This document shows positions 22,170-31,272 of a DNA stretch of 45,857 nt, piece by piece. A program made the position numbers and the translations under genes. The notes under the pieces were generated by a model, which saw nothing but the letters and a program-made list of their open reading frames with translations, did not search any database and had not been told where the DNA came from. The stretch is from a virus. The number at the start of each line of letters is the position of its first letter. Position 1 is the first letter of the stretch. The stretch is taken from the IMG/VR virus record IMGVR_UViG_3300018080_000040, positions 1 to 45,857 of that record; one strand, given 5' to 3'.

Positions 22170-24563
22170 TTATCTCCATTTATCCAGGAAGTAAGTCCGA
22201 TCGGAGCGGCGCCGGATGATAAACTCATCGACGGGCGCGTCCTTGTATTTGCCGAGGATCGACTGGCTGAAGATCGTCAGCCGGCCGTGATTTCCGTATC
22301 CCCTGGCCAGCGCAATCTCGAACAGGTCATTATCCTCCGCGATCCGGAAGAGGTCCTTCGCTGTCAGCGCAGCGTTGCCGGCATCGGCCCACCAGAGCGA
22401 GCAGAACACCTTCAGGTCCTCACCTTCCGGATCGGTCTCGCGAACCCATGCGCGCCAGTTGCTCATCCACTTGTCGGCGTTCGCCAGGTGCATGATCCCG
22501 GACATCGCACTGATCCATCCCTCGAAGCCGCCCATCTTCATCTTCGTGCTCGGCCGGCCGGCCTGTTTCCACTCTTCGACGAGGCCCATCATAACGCTCC
22601 AGACTTTCGGCCGGCGCTTCAGGATGTGCTCGAAGAGGTGCCGGTGCTTGAAGTTGTCCCGCAGCTCCGGAGCGTCGTCCTCGGGCTGGAGAGTGATCGG
22701 GACCACGCGCTTGACGATCTCGCCGGTCGCTCGAGGATTGTTCGCTGTCGCGACGACGGTCAGACTGTTCTCGAGTCGCATCATTTGAGACTGGCCGAGG
22801 ACCCGCCCCTGGTAGAATTTGGAAGTGACCAGGGAGGCGAGTGCCGGGCTGTCCATGTAGGCAGCGACATTGTCCACATGGAGGATCGTGTCGCCCTGCT
22901 TCAGGATCGAGAGGATGCGCTTGTCGCGTTCGTCCTCATTCGATGACCACTGCATGGCCGGCGTCTCCTCGCCGAGGTATATGCCGCCGGTGACTTGCTC
23001 CGCGAGCTTCGTCTTTCCGGTCCGTGGCAGCGACGACTTGATCAGGAACATCGGAACATTCCCCAGGACTGCCGGCCGGATCATCGGAGTGAGGAGTAGG
23101 CTGATGAAGTTCTGCTGATCCGCGTCGTCCTGGAAGGGGAAGTCGACCAGGATGTCGTCCAGGACGCCCCAGTTCCCCCCAGGTGTTACGCCGTGCAGCT
23201 CCGGAGGCTCATCATAGTACACGCCATCATGCCAGCCTGGAAGGGCCAGCTCCCAGCTCGGAGTGTAGACCGGGTAGTTCGTGAGCAGCTTCATGTCCCG
23301 GACCCATGAGCTGTCGCCGGCAGCTGCCAGGACCAGGCTCGCCAGGTTGCGCGTCGTGTTCCTGTAGAGCTGCATGAGCCGCTTGCTCTTCCGGGTTGAA
23401 TGGATCAGCCTCAGGTGTTCGTCCATGATCAGTCGCATCCGATCGGAGCCCAGTATCTGGAGCTTCGCATGGCCCGGCTCTCCGATGATCTCGACCGGGA
23501 TGCCGCCGCGCCGATAGATCACGCCCTCCGGAAGGTTCCGGAGAACATCGTCAGCGAAGTCGTCGTTCCCGACTTCTTGATGTCCGAAGGCCGTGGTGTG
23601 AGTTCCCGGGATCATGATCGGAGCACGCTCACGAGATACGGAAGCGGGACCTGGCGGATCATCCCCGCCATCACCTGGAGGAGGAGGGCAATCCTCTTCA
23701 GGTGAGTCTCCGACAGTCCCCTCTTCCGCATCAGTTTCCTCTTCTTCATCCTCTTCGATCTCGCGCGGCTTCGCTGTGCCGGCATCGAGTCCGGAGCGGA
23801 TCGTCGCCCGGACAGAGCTGGCTCCGTCGTCGTCCACCAGGCCACAGGCCTCAGCTGCTGACTGGAGCTCACTCTCTGCTTCAGCTCTGTCGATCGCGCC
23901 GGCTCCGACGAGCGTGCCGATCGAGAAGGCTGCGCTGTTCAGTGTCTGATTCCGTTCGCCCTCGTCTGCCTGTTCGACACTCTCCAGCTCGTAGGCCATA
24001 GCGGCCGCAGCATACCGGGAGACTTTGCTCGAGCGCTTCTTCTTTTTCTTCTTCGCCGGCGCCTTCTTTTTCGGTTTCGCCAGGCGCTTCACGATCCATG
24101 CCGGCAGCTGCGCGATCTCAATGTCGCCGGGTCCCAGGTCGTGCGCGTATCGGTACACCTTGCCCGTCTTGTCATGGACTGATCCGACAGCGACCACCTG
24201 GCCGCCATCACCTCGGACATCGATGTGTTCGGCGATCTTGCCGGCAGAGTTTCCGAGTTTCCCGGTGTGCTGATAATACAGGTGCATCCCTCCGTTGCCG
24301 GTGATCACTGTCACCGTATCCGGGAGATCGAGCGTGGAGATGTCCGCGCCTTTGTCAATATCGACGACGACCAGGCCGCCGGAATGCTTGCCGGTTCTGA
24401 TCCCGACATTCCCGCGCTCGGCCCATTCCCGGGCCTGGCTGCCGTCCTCTTTCTTGCGAGCTGCCCAGTTCTTTTCGATCGGTCGCTTCCCGTTTAATCG
24501 AACATAGGACCAGCCCATGAGCACACCGCTCTCAGTGGCTGCGATCCTCTTCTTCTTGCTCAT
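22170..24563 (-). CDS. primase-polymerase / helicase replication protein
   Basis: A 797-residue protein. The first 160 residues match the bifunctional prim-pol fold: GLVVVDIDKG with DID at 68-70, then GGMHLYY at 91-97, and IDVRGDGGQVVAVGS at 114-128. A poly-Lys linker (about 170-187) and a helical part follow, with an acidic Glu/Asp/Pro-rich stretch near 280-310. The C-terminal half has a P-loop variant SSLPRTGKTK near residue 513, DTILHVDNVAAYMD as Walker B-like strand, and a sensor segment TVVATANNPRA, an SF3/D5-type helicase. It would prime and unwind at the fork. No family A or B polymerase is present, so host polymerase is probably used. Confidence 0.9.
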   Translation of the reverse strand: MSKKKRIAATESGVLMGWSYVRLNGKRPIEKNWAARKKEDGSQAREWAERGNVGIRTGKHSGGLVVVDIDKGADISTLDLPDTVTVITGNGGMHLYYQHTGKLGNSAGKIAEHIDVRGDGGQVVAVGSVHDKTGKVYRYAHDLGPGDIEIAQLPAWIVKRLAKPKKKAPAKKKKKKRSSKVSRYAAAAMAYELESVEQADEGERNQTLNSAAFSIGTLVGAGAIDRAEAESELQSAAEACGLVDDDGASSVRATIRSGLDAGTAKPREIEEDEEEETDAEEGTVGDSPEEDCPPPPGDGGDDPPGPASVSRERAPIMIPGTHTTAFGHQEVGNDDFADDVLRNLPEGVIYRRGGIPVEIIGEPGHAKLQILGSDRMRLIMDEHLRLIHSTRKSKRLMQLYRNTTRNLASLVLAAAGDSSWVRDMKLLTNYPVYTPSWELALPGWHDGVYYDEPPELHGVTPGGNWGVLDDILVDFPFQDDADQQNFISLLLTPMIRPAVLGNVPMFLIKSSLPRTGKTKLAEQVTGGIYLGEETPAMQWSSNEDERDKRILSILKQGDTILHVDNVAAYMDSPALASLVTSKFYQGRVLGQSQMMRLENSLTVVATANNPRATGEIVKRVVPITLQPEDDAPELRDNFKHRHLFEHILKRRPKVWSVMMGLVEEWKQAGRPSTKMKMGGFEGWISAMSGIMHLANADKWMSNWRAWVRETDPEGEDLKVFCSLWWADAGNAALTAKDLFRIAEDNDLFEIALARGYGNHGRLTIFSQSILGKYKDAPVDEFIIRRRSDRTYFLDKWR

Positions 24564-24574
24564 TCGGTCCTCCG

Positions 24575-25216
24575 TTATTCCCAGCTCATCAGCTGATTGA
24601 CATGTTCGACTGCCTCCGCCAGGCTATGAAACACCACATCCGAATGGTGAACAATCCAGCGGCTCACCTGATCCCGAGGTGTGACGGTAACGACTTTTTT
24701 GTTCATCTGGTTCGCGATAAAAATCTCCATTGATGTCCCGGGACTCGGCTTCCAGCAGTTCGCCAGAACGACCTGGCAGCTCGCGATGTCCGCCTTGTCG
24801 ATATTGACGAAATCCTGCGCCGGCGTCAGCCTGGAGGGGTCGATACATTTCCCCTTGATCACCGGGATCACTTCGTCGCGCCAGTTGTGGACCTCGCTAT
24901 CCGAACACTCCATGATCGGGCCGGCCAGGTAGACAGTCGAGACGACCGGCTCCGCGTCGTACATCTCCGCGATCTTCAGGAACAGAGACGCCGCCTGGAT
25001 GGCTTCAGCTCTGACCTCGAACCTCGAGCCATGCTCGAACTCACAGTTCAGGATCGCCTTCGCGACCTCGCCGACCTCTTCCATTGAGATCGTCGCCCAT
25101 GTCGGCCCGCTGTGAGTTTGAAGTCCCCATTTTTCCAGCTGCCGATCACTTTCTTCTTCCACCATTCGATACAGCTCGTGCCGAATTTTCAGCAGCTGAT
25201 CCGTATACTGTTTCAT
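24575..25216 (-). CDS. MazG-like pyrophosphohydrolase / nucleoside deoxyribosyltransferase fusion
   Basis: A 213-residue two-part protein. Residues 1-88 are helical with SMEEVGEVAKAI (EEVGE at 46-50) and a later E-rich helix RAEAIQAASLFLKI, as in all-alpha NTP pyrophosphohydrolases. Residues 93-213 start VYLAGPI, continue NWRDEVIPVI, DPSRLTPAQ, DKADIASCQVVLANC, and hold GTSMEI at 160-165 with the likely catalytic Glu164, as in nucleoside 2-deoxyribosyltransferase-like proteins (PF05014). It probably trims or recycles nucleotides to tune the dNTP pool or remove unusual ones. Overlaps the nuclease gene by 4 bases. Confidence 0.8.
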   Translation of the reverse strand: MKQYTDQLLKIRHELYRMVEEESDRQLEKWGLQTHSGPTWATISMEEVGEVAKAILNCEFEHGSRFEVRAEAIQAASLFLKIAEMYDAEPVVSTVYLAGPIMECSDSEVHNWRDEVIPVIKGKCIDPSRLTPAQDFVNIDKADIASCQVVLANCWKPSPGTSMEIFIANQMNKKVVTVTPRDQVSRWIVHHSDVVFHSLAEAVEHVNQLMSWE

Positions 25217-25614
25217 GCTTTGCCCTCCTTGATAAAATTGTATATTTCGTCCCCGACATCGTCGACTTCACGCGCCAGGATATAAAGCCCTCCCTTGTTA
25301 TTGATCATTCGCTGGTACCGCTGCTGGTCCTCAGTCTGCCGGCCGCCTTCACCTTTGACTTCGATCTCCAGGCGCGTCCCGCCTGGGAGGATGCCGGTGA
25401 GATCAGCCTGGCCCTTCACGCCGAAGGAAATCACCGGCGCACTCCGGAGCAGAGTGAGAGCCTCTTCCCGGTCGCCCAGGAGGAGGGACTTTTCGATCTG
25501 CTTGACATAGGAAATCGGCACGGCGGTCCCGACATTCGCGCGCCAGAGCCGCAGCTCCGGACGGGTCGCGAACTGTCTCAGGATCGCGTTCTGTAGTTTC
25601 TTTTCTGTCGCCAT
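25213..25614 (-). CDS. VRR-NUC domain nuclease
   Basis: A 133-residue single-domain protein with the VRR-NUC pattern: N-terminal helix EKKLQNAILRQFATRP, then GVKGQADLTGIL with Asp71, then RLEIEVKGEGGRQTEDQQ with Glu85-x-Lys87 and Gln97. All catalytic positions of the PD-(D/E)XK core are present. The family includes FAN1-type and phage Holliday-junction-like nucleases. Setting between the methyltransferase and the nucleotide-pool gene suggests a role in resolving replication or recombination structures. Confidence 0.88.
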   Translation of the reverse strand: MATEKKLQNAILRQFATRPELRLWRANVGTAVPISYVKQIEKSLLLGDREEALTLLRSAPVISFGVKGQADLTGILPGGTRLEIEVKGEGGRQTEDQQRYQRMINNKGGLYILAREVDDVGDEIYNFIKEGKA

Positions 25615-25617
25615 ATT

Positions 25618-26382
25618 CTACTCCTCGAACAGCGTCTGCTGACCTTCTTCCTGTTCGGCTTCAGTCAGTCCGCTCTTGTATGATTCGACTCTCCGGATTG
25701 ACTTCTTCACATATGCCTCATCGATTTCGATCCCGATAAAATTGTGCCCGGTGCTGCATGCCGCCAGGAGCGTTGTCCCTGATCCGATGAACGGGTCCAG
25801 GATGCGCGCCGGCTTCGGCGTGACAGCTCCCAGGATGTACTCCATGAGCTCCAGCGGCTTCTGAGTGGGATGAAGTCCGCCCTGAGGCTTCGGGCCTTGC
25901 CAGGTATTGAAGCAGCTCCTGTGAGCCAGTGGTCGCGGCTTCCCCTTCGTGAAGATCGCCGCCCACTCGTGATTGTTCCGCCAGTATGAACCCATCGCGC
26001 CGCCCTTCGCTTTGTCCCAGACGAACGCGCCCCGGAGTGTCCACCTGGCGGACTCCCAGGTATTGACGAGCGTGGTGTATTGACGCCAGTCAGTGAACAC
26101 GAAAGCCATCGAGCCAGGGGTCACGATCCGGATCGCCTCCTGGGCGATCTCTCTCATCCACCAGACATAAGAATCGACGCCCATATTGTCGCCCATGAAC
26201 CACTCGTCCCGGACGGATTTCTCGATCTGATTCCGAGCTCCCTGCTGTTGCCGACCGCCGGAACAGTATGGCGGATCAGTGACCAGGGCCTCGGCCGAAT
26301 CGTCGGCCATCTCTTTCATGATGTCCAGGCAGTCGCCGTGATAAATTTGGCCGCGCCGGTTCTTGTAATATGGCAGCCTCAC
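25618..26382 (-). CDS. DNA adenine/cytosine-N4 methyltransferase, beta-class
   Basis: A 254-residue amino-methyltransferase. Motif IV DPPY is at residues 36-39, HPTQKPLELM at 171-180, and the SAM-binding DPFIGSGTT at 196-204; the order DPPY, variable target domain, then FxGxG defines the beta class (CcrM-like N6-adenine or N4-cytosine). No cognate restriction enzyme is seen, so it is an orphan, probably guarding phage DNA or altering its regulation. GATC is strikingly common in this genome but whether that is its target is open; beta-class enzymes often see GANTC or other sites. Confidence 0.9.
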   Translation of the reverse strand: MRLPYYKNRRGQIYHGDCLDIMKEMADDSAEALVTDPPYCSGGRQQQGARNQIEKSVRDEWFMGDNMGVDSYVWWMREIAQEAIRIVTPGSMAFVFTDWRQYTTLVNTWESARWTLRGAFVWDKAKGGAMGSYWRNNHEWAAIFTKGKPRPLAHRSCFNTWQGPKPQGGLHPTQKPLELMEYILGAVTPKPARILDPFIGSGTTLLAACSTGHNFIGIEIDEAYVKKSIRRVESYKSGLTEAEQEEGQQTLFEE

Positions 26383-26762
26383 GAGTTCATCTCGTCGATC
26401 TGTCTCCGGATGTCGCTGAGCTTATAGCGGCCGTCGACCATCGCCTCCGCGAGCCACTTCGTCCAGCAGCGCCAGTGTGGATGGATGGCGTCGCCGATCT
26501 CGGGCTTGCTTTCATTCATGCAGCCATCGCACCAGTCCTCCGTGAGCGGCTTGTCGAACTGATGGCCAGGACATCCGCCGTATGCATCTTCCAGCGCGCG
26601 GCCGATCACTTCCCACATCACGCCGGCCGTGTCCTGGGCTCCCTGGATCAGTGCCTGGGCTGCGGCCGCTGCCTTCGGATCGGCAGCTGCTCGGTACCCG
26701 CATTTTTTACAGATCGGCAGCACTGGTTTATCTCCGAATTTTCTTTTTTTTGACATGATCAT
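26379..26762 (-). CDS. unknown protein with CxxC pairs
   Basis: A 127-residue protein with CKKCGYR near residue 18 and a second region WCDGCMNESKPEIGDAIHPH near residue 81, plus CWTKW. Two metal-binding halves flank an Ala-rich helix (ADPKAAAAAQALIQGAQDTA). The start could be the ATG at 26762 or the one two codons later. Coupled to the methyltransferase by a 4-base overlap. No family recognised. Confidence 0.7.
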   Translation of the reverse strand: MIMSKKRKFGDKPVLPICKKCGYRAAADPKAAAAAQALIQGAQDTAGVMWEVIGRALEDAYGGCPGHQFDKPLTEDWCDGCMNESKPEIGDAIHPHWRCWTKWLAEAMVDGRYKLSDIRRQIDEMNS

Positions 26763-26772
26763 CTTCCTCCTC

Positions 26773-26991
26773 TCAGGTGGAAATAAAAGTTTGACAGGCG
26801 AGGCACTCCATGATCGGAGGCTTCTCGGTTTTGTATTCTTTCACGAGCCACATCTTGCACTCCGGACAGCGCAGCACGAGGGTCCCGGTTCCGCAGTGCC
26901 GGCACTCCCAGCTGTCGGCCTCATTCTTGATCTCGATCCGGAGCCCGCAGCCCGGGCACTTCTTGAACTTCATCTTCTTCATGATCTCCAT
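26773..26991 (-). CDS. small double zinc-ribbon protein
   Basis: A 72-residue protein with four CxxC units: KCPGCGL, ECRHCGT, RCPECKM and ECLACQT, i.e. two zinc ribbons back to back. The body is otherwise polar and basic. It overlaps the helicase stop by 13 bases if the first ATG is used; a start three codons in is equally possible. Probably a nucleic-acid or protein adaptor; function unknown. Confidence 0.75.
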   Translation of the reverse strand: MEIMKKMKFKKCPGCGLRIEIKNEADSWECRHCGTGTLVLRCPECKMWLVKEYKTEKPPIMECLACQTFIST

Positions 26992-28424
26992 TTCTTGTTC
27001 AGGAATTTCGTCACCTCATCCTGGAGGCGGGACCCGGGCCAGTGGCCGAAAATCTTCTTGTATATTCCCCGGGCCCAGCCCATCGCATAATCGCGGTCCC
27101 ATGCCTTCTGGACATAGTGAGCGTACACGATCCGCTTGCTCTCGGGTTTTGAGATGTCGATCAGCTCGCCGTCGATCACGACGGGCATCTCTCCGAAGAT
27201 CGCCTTGTATTTTGCGCGGTCCCCGTTGACTTGGTTCCAGACTGCCATCCGATCGCTGAAGAGAACGAGCTCCCCTGCATCGGCTTTTCGGATCGCCCGA
27301 GAGATCGGGCTCATGTCATTCCCGCAGTCCGGACAAATCCAGACGCCGACGCGGACCATGAGCAGGCACTCCGGGCACATCTTCAGGCCGAGCGGCTCGG
27401 GTTTCTGGCGGCCGCCAGGGTCCAGCGTGTACCGGATCTGTCTTGTCGGCGATCCGTGTCTGATCGCGTTGCCGGCATGGTCCAGGATCAGGGCCTCGCC
27501 CTCGTCCCGCATCACGCGGCCGCACATCTGAAGCCAGAGGCAGAGGCTCGCCGTCGCCCGGGCCATGATGGCACAATCGAGCGCTGGGAGGTCGAAGCCT
27601 TCCGTGGCGATCCCTACATTCGACACGAGCGCCGTCTCGCCAGTTCGCAGCCTGGCCAGGATCGCATCCCGTTCCTTTTTTGGCGTCTTGCCGTCGAGGT
27701 GTTCGGCGTCGATCCCTTCCAGGAGGAAAGACGAGACGAGCGCTCGCGAATAGTCTATTGTCGGAGCGAACACGATCGTCTTGAGCCCGAGCGCTTGGCG
27801 CTTCCAGGTCTCGACGATGTCCGCCATGAGTTTCGGCTTTTGAAATCTCCGGCCGAGTTCTTTGAGCGACCAGTCTCCTCCGATTTTCTTCGCGCCGGTC
27901 ATGTCCGGAGCCGGGTGTGAATAGATCACCGGCTCCTGGATATATCCCTGGCTGACGAGCTGCCTCGGAGTAGCAGCGACGACGAGCCGGCCGAACAAGT
28001 CCCCGAGGCCACGGCCATCCAGTCGGAAGGGAGTGGCAGTCGCCCCGACGACCGGCACACCGGCGTCGAATAGCTTCTGGTATTGTGAGTCTTTGATCGC
28101 GTGATGGCACTCGTCCACCACGATCAGGTCGACATCCTCGAGCGGCCGCCTGGCCTGCTTCTGGACGGATGTCGCGATGTAGTTATCGAATCCGATCTTG
28201 TCAAGATGCGCCGCCGCTTGGCTGATGAGCTCGCGACGGTGCGCGACCCAAAGGACGCGAAGGCTCAGACGCCGGCAGAAGCTGGCGAGGATCACCGTCT
28301 TTCCCGATCCCGTCGGCGAGACAAGGATCGGGTTATCGGCCAGGCAGTCCTCGAGTCTCCTGATGGCGCGGCGGCCATAGTCACGCATCAGCGGCGGCGG
28401 CGCGAATCTTGACGAAGCAGGCAT
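26979..28424 (-). CDS. SF2 DEAD/DEAH helicase with C-terminal zinc ribbon
   Basis: A 481-residue helicase. Motif I SPTGSGKT at 36-43, motif II VDECHH at 103-108, motif III GATATPF at 127-133, then a RecA-like C lobe with GIDAEHLDGKTPKKERDAIL, LVSNVGIATEGFDLPALDC and LWLQMCGRVMRDEGEALILD (motifs IV-VI, QxxGRxxR). A zinc ribbon CPEC...CPDC follows. The layout resembles RecG/Res-subunit type phage helicases (UvsW-like in position). With the Sak4-like, Cas4-like and ssDNA-binding-like genes it makes a recombination-replication set. Start overlaps the preceding stop (TAATG). Confidence 0.92.
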   Translation of the reverse strand: MPASSRFAPPPLMRDYGRRAIRRLEDCLADNPILVSPTGSGKTVILASFCRRLSLRVLWVAHRRELISQAAAHLDKIGFDNYIATSVQKQARRPLEDVDLIVVDECHHAIKDSQYQKLFDAGVPVVGATATPFRLDGRGLGDLFGRLVVAATPRQLVSQGYIQEPVIYSHPAPDMTGAKKIGGDWSLKELGRRFQKPKLMADIVETWKRQALGLKTIVFAPTIDYSRALVSSFLLEGIDAEHLDGKTPKKERDAILARLRTGETALVSNVGIATEGFDLPALDCAIMARATASLCLWLQMCGRVMRDEGEALILDHAGNAIRHGSPTRQIRYTLDPGGRQKPEPLGLKMCPECLLMVRVGVWICPDCGNDMSPISRAIRKADAGELVLFSDRMAVWNQVNGDRAKYKAIFGEMPVVIDGELIDISKPESKRIVYAHYVQKAWDRDYAMGWARGIYKKIFGHWPGSRLQDEVTKFLNKKWRS

Positions 28425-29182
28425 TAGAACGGCGTCTCCATATACTGCTGGACAGCTTCCCAGTCAGACGCCTCGAAGTCCTCTTCCTCTTTGTCTGGAA
28501 CGGCTTCAGAGATCAGAGTCGTCCACTCCATCACGGCCTTCGAGCTCTTGCCGTCCTCCAGCATCTCGAGAGCCTTCTCCGTGATCTTGTGTTCGATGAA
28601 GGCATCCCAGGCGAGCTCGCGCGGAGTCTTGCCGGCGTCCTTCTTTGCTGCGGCCTTCTTCTTTTTCTTGGCCGGCGGAGGTGCAGGAGTCTCCTCCTCT
28701 TCAGCTGCGGCTTCAGGCTCTTCCGGTTCCGGATCGTCGTCCTCATCCTCCGGAGGAGGGGGAGGCATCGACTTCTTTTTCTTCGCCGGCGCGCCCATCT
28801 CACGCTTCCATTGAGCGTTCAGGTCCTTGACGGTTTTCTTGTCCGCGTCGTCGATGCCGGCACCGCCCCAGCGCGCCAGGTCCCACTTCTCGCGATCCTC
28901 TTCGTCACCCGTTTCCGGGTCCTCATAGGGCTCGTGTTTGCAGCGGAGCTCAGCGCTCTCCAGGGAGCACTCCGGGTTGTCAAAATCACCATTGAAGCCG
29001 ACGAATTTCAGCTTCTTGAAGGTGTTCTTCTTGGCCTTCTTTGAGAGGTACCAGTAGCTCGTCCGGTATGTGTCCTCTTCTTCGATGTACCATTCGATCG
29101 CCACGCAGGGGGTCTTTTTCTTGCCGGACGCGCCGACCTCGATCCCCTGGAGCGTACCGGTATAGATTCCCGGTTCAATCAT
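28424..29182 (-). CDS. ssDNA-binding-like protein with acidic and Lys/Pro linkers
   Basis: A 252-residue protein. The first 130 residues (IEPGIYTGTLQGIEVGASGK, VAIEWYIEEEDTYRTSYWYL, FVGFNGDFDNPECSLESAEL) look like an OB-fold of the DUF669/phage SSB type. The middle is a disordered tract of Pro, Glu, Asp and Lys. The C terminus is a helical domain (TPRELAWDAFIEHKITEKAL) with an acidic end and terminal Phe (METPF), as in SSB tails that recruit partners. It lies beside the Sak4-like ATPase and helicase, fitting a recombination mediator or SSB role. Confidence 0.75.
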   Translation of the reverse strand: MIEPGIYTGTLQGIEVGASGKKKTPCVAIEWYIEEEDTYRTSYWYLSKKAKKNTFKKLKFVGFNGDFDNPECSLESAELRCKHEPYEDPETGDEEDREKWDLARWGGAGIDDADKKTVKDLNAQWKREMGAPAKKKKSMPPPPPEDEDDDPEPEEPEAAAEEEETPAPPPAKKKKKAAAKKDAGKTPRELAWDAFIEHKITEKALEMLEDGKSSKAVMEWTTLISEAVPDKEEEDFEASDWEAVQQYMETPF

Positions 29183-29208
29183 GTCGTTTCTCCTATTGGA
29201 AAACAGTG

Positions 29209-29237
29209 AAAAAAAGAGAGAGCGGCCAGAGAGCCGC
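29209..29237 (-). terminator. attenuating terminator after the Sak4-like gene
   Basis: In the 69-base gap before the SSB-like gene, the minus strand reads GCGGC, a 6-base loop, GCCGC, then a pyrimidine stretch and seven T (29215-29209). The 5-bp stem is modest, so partial read-through to the downstream genes is expected. Confidence 0.5.
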
Positions 29238-29251
29238 CCTCCGTTGACTTG

Positions 29252-30088
29252 CTACTCTTCATACTCCGGCGGGTTCGTGATGGCGTCCCAGAGGAAGGCC
29301 CAGGTCCCGGCCGGATCGTCGGGGACCTCCAGTTCTGACTCCATGCCGTACCTGTTCTTGGCGTCGTGCGTGTCACGGTGCTCAGTGTAGAGCACGCGCT
29401 CATCGCCGCCGATCCCCTTGCCGCTCTCCTCGTCTACAATGGAGCGGAAGGTTCCGAACAGACAGGCATCAGCCCAGCGCCTGGTCAGCCCCCACATCGT
29501 CTTGTGGAGTGCGCTGACATAGCGGTCATGGTCGTCGCTCATCGGGTCCTTGAAGGTCTCGATGGAGCAGTGGCTCAGGGCGACGATCATGATCCCCAGG
29601 CGTTCGAGCTTGGCCAGGAATTTCAGCCACTCGGGAGTGACCAGCTTATAGCCTCGGCCGTAGCTATCGAACTTCTTCCAGTCGTTGCCGAACTCGTTCC
29701 GGCAGATATACTCGAAGCACTGAGCCTGGAAGCCGCTCAGCTCATCGAGGGCCAGGGCCTTCGCGTCGCCCAGGTTGTCCAGGGCTGCGAGCGACTCCTT
29801 CCACTTTTCAGTGACAAGCGCCGGCACCTCCGGCACGCGGCCGGCTCCGAGGAGCGTGAGGTACCCGGTTTCCACGGACGGCATCAGGATTGCGATGTCC
29901 GGGATATTGGCAGCCAGGGAAGTTTTGCCCCAGCCTTCCACGCCGACGACCACCAGCTTCGGCGGTCTGAATTTGCCCGTCGGCTTTTTGAATTGCAGCT
30001 GCTTCGCTGCGGGCTTTGCCGCTGATTTCTTTCCGCTCTTCTTTTTCGGCGGAGGAGGGGGCGGCGGCCCCGTCTTTTTCGCGTTCAT
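29252..30088 (-). CDS. Sak4-like AAA ATPase (recombinase)
   Basis: A 278-residue protein with an N-terminal Pro/Lys tract, then KLVVVGVEGWGKTSLA (Walker A at 48-56), KALALDEL (Walker B near 107-114), and later LGIMIVALSHCSIE and YTEHRDTHDAKNRYGM, the pattern of the AAA_24/Sak4 group of small RecA-core phage proteins. Sak4 proteins work with SSB in single-strand annealing or strand exchange. The SSB-like gene follows and a RecB/Cas4-like nuclease gene precedes it, a typical phage recombination module. Confidence 0.88.
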   Translation of the reverse strand: MNAKKTGPPPPPPPKKKSGKKSAAKPAAKQLQFKKPTGKFRPPKLVVVGVEGWGKTSLAANIPDIAILMPSVETGYLTLLGAGRVPEVPALVTEKWKESLAALDNLGDAKALALDELSGFQAQCFEYICRNEFGNDWKKFDSYGRGYKLVTPEWLKFLAKLERLGIMIVALSHCSIETFKDPMSDDHDRYVSALHKTMWGLTRRWADACLFGTFRSIVDEESGKGIGGDERVLYTEHRDTHDAKNRYGMESELEVPDDPAGTWAFLWDAITNPPEYEE

Positions 30089-30132
30089 TTCTGTCTCCTT
30101 GACATTATAGAATGAGATACGGTGCGGCCAGC

Positions 30133-31224
30133 TTACTCGTCGTCACCTCCTTCCCTTTCAGCCAGTTCCGCGTGTGCTCTTTTGAACTCAAATCCGAGCG
30201 GCGCGTGATCCTCTTCGGGGTCGACCCCTTGAGTGCAGAGCTCGAAATAATCGCACGGTGAATTGTAGAAGATGCAGGCGCTGGTGTTTCTGAACCAGGC
30301 GCCGAGATTGTAACAGGTCCCGACGATCCGCTGCTGGGCCCAGAGCTCCCAGGCGTATTCATTCAGGTCAGTCTCCAGGCGGGGAACTTCCCGCCGGCAG
30401 AAGTAGCGATCGGGATCGTCGAGCATTGACTCTTTGACACGGGCCTTGAACTCCTCCGGAGTCTCGGGTCTCTTCTGGACAGTCATACCCTTCCCGCCGG
30501 TCTGCCTGGGCTTTGCTTCTTTGCCTTTGGCGGCTTTATTGTATACCCGCTCACCGGTCTCATCGTCCAGGACGATCTTCAGACCGTCCTCGTCCAGGAC
30601 CTCGATCCCCTTCGGCTTCTTGTCGGATCGCCTGGTGACATCATACACGACTGTCTGAACTTCAGGGAGGTCTGAGCTGGCAGCTGCTCCCATCATGTAG
30701 TGACTGATCTGCTGGTCCATCTTCAGGCGCTGCCAGTAAGTCCCTGAGGGGTCCAGCTCGTCCGATGTGGTTTTGTACTCGAGCAGCGCGACGCAGCCGT
30801 CAGGGAAACTCTCAAGCACTCCAGCGGGCACCTGGACGACCTTGTCAATCTTGCCGGCAGCCTGGAAAGTCCTGGAGGACCGTCCGCTCTCCGGATTGAC
30901 GACGGGCACCTGGAACTCGACCTCAGAAGCGAGGACCTCCAGGACATCGCCGTCCCAGTATTCCAGATAAGCCTCGACCATCGCGGCCGCCAGGGCCTGG
31001 TCGCAGTCCCACTTGTACCGATCCTCTTCTTCTTCGCACCAGGCGGGATAATCAAAATGCTCGGCCGGCTGGCCGAGTTCGACGCCCAGGTGGAACAGAG
31101 TCCCGACCCGGCGCGGCGTTGTGTCGCGCTGCTTCACGAGCCCGCGCACATAGCGGAAGTAGAACTTCCGCAGGCATGTTTTCGCACAGGTCATTGACGA
31201 GTGCGTCAGCAATTTCTTGTCCAT
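30133..31224 (-). CDS. Cas4/RecB-like PD-(D/E)XK nuclease, probable Fe-S protein
   Basis: A 363-residue nuclease. Starting from the ATG at 31224 (GGAGGG upstream), it has Cys13 and Cys17 in THSSMTCAKTCLRKFYFRY, His45 in GTLFHLGVE, Asp127 in AAGKIDKVVQ, and Glu149-Tyr-Lys151 in LEYKTT, followed by QQISHYMMGA (motif QhxxY). The C terminus has CYNLGAWF, SACIFYNSPCDYFELC, a Cys group that, with the N-terminal Cys, suggests a 4Fe-4S cluster as in Cas4 and AddB. It would resect DNA ends for the annealing proteins. A start 16 codons upstream is possible but lacks a ribosome site. Confidence 0.88.
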   Translation of the reverse strand: MDKKLLTHSSMTCAKTCLRKFYFRYVRGLVKQRDTTPRRVGTLFHLGVELGQPAEHFDYPAWCEEEEDRYKWDCDQALAAAMVEAYLEYWDGDVLEVLASEVEFQVPVVNPESGRSSRTFQAAGKIDKVVQVPAGVLESFPDGCVALLEYKTTSDELDPSGTYWQRLKMDQQISHYMMGAAASSDLPEVQTVVYDVTRRSDKKPKGIEVLDEDGLKIVLDDETGERVYNKAAKGKEAKPRQTGGKGMTVQKRPETPEEFKARVKESMLDDPDRYFCRREVPRLETDLNEYAWELWAQQRIVGTCYNLGAWFRNTSACIFYNSPCDYFELCTQGVDPEEDHAPLGFEFKRAHAELAEREGGDDE

Positions 31225-31272
31225 TGTTTGCCCTCCATTTTCGGCAGTTCGTAAAAAAGGGAGAGGCGGCAC

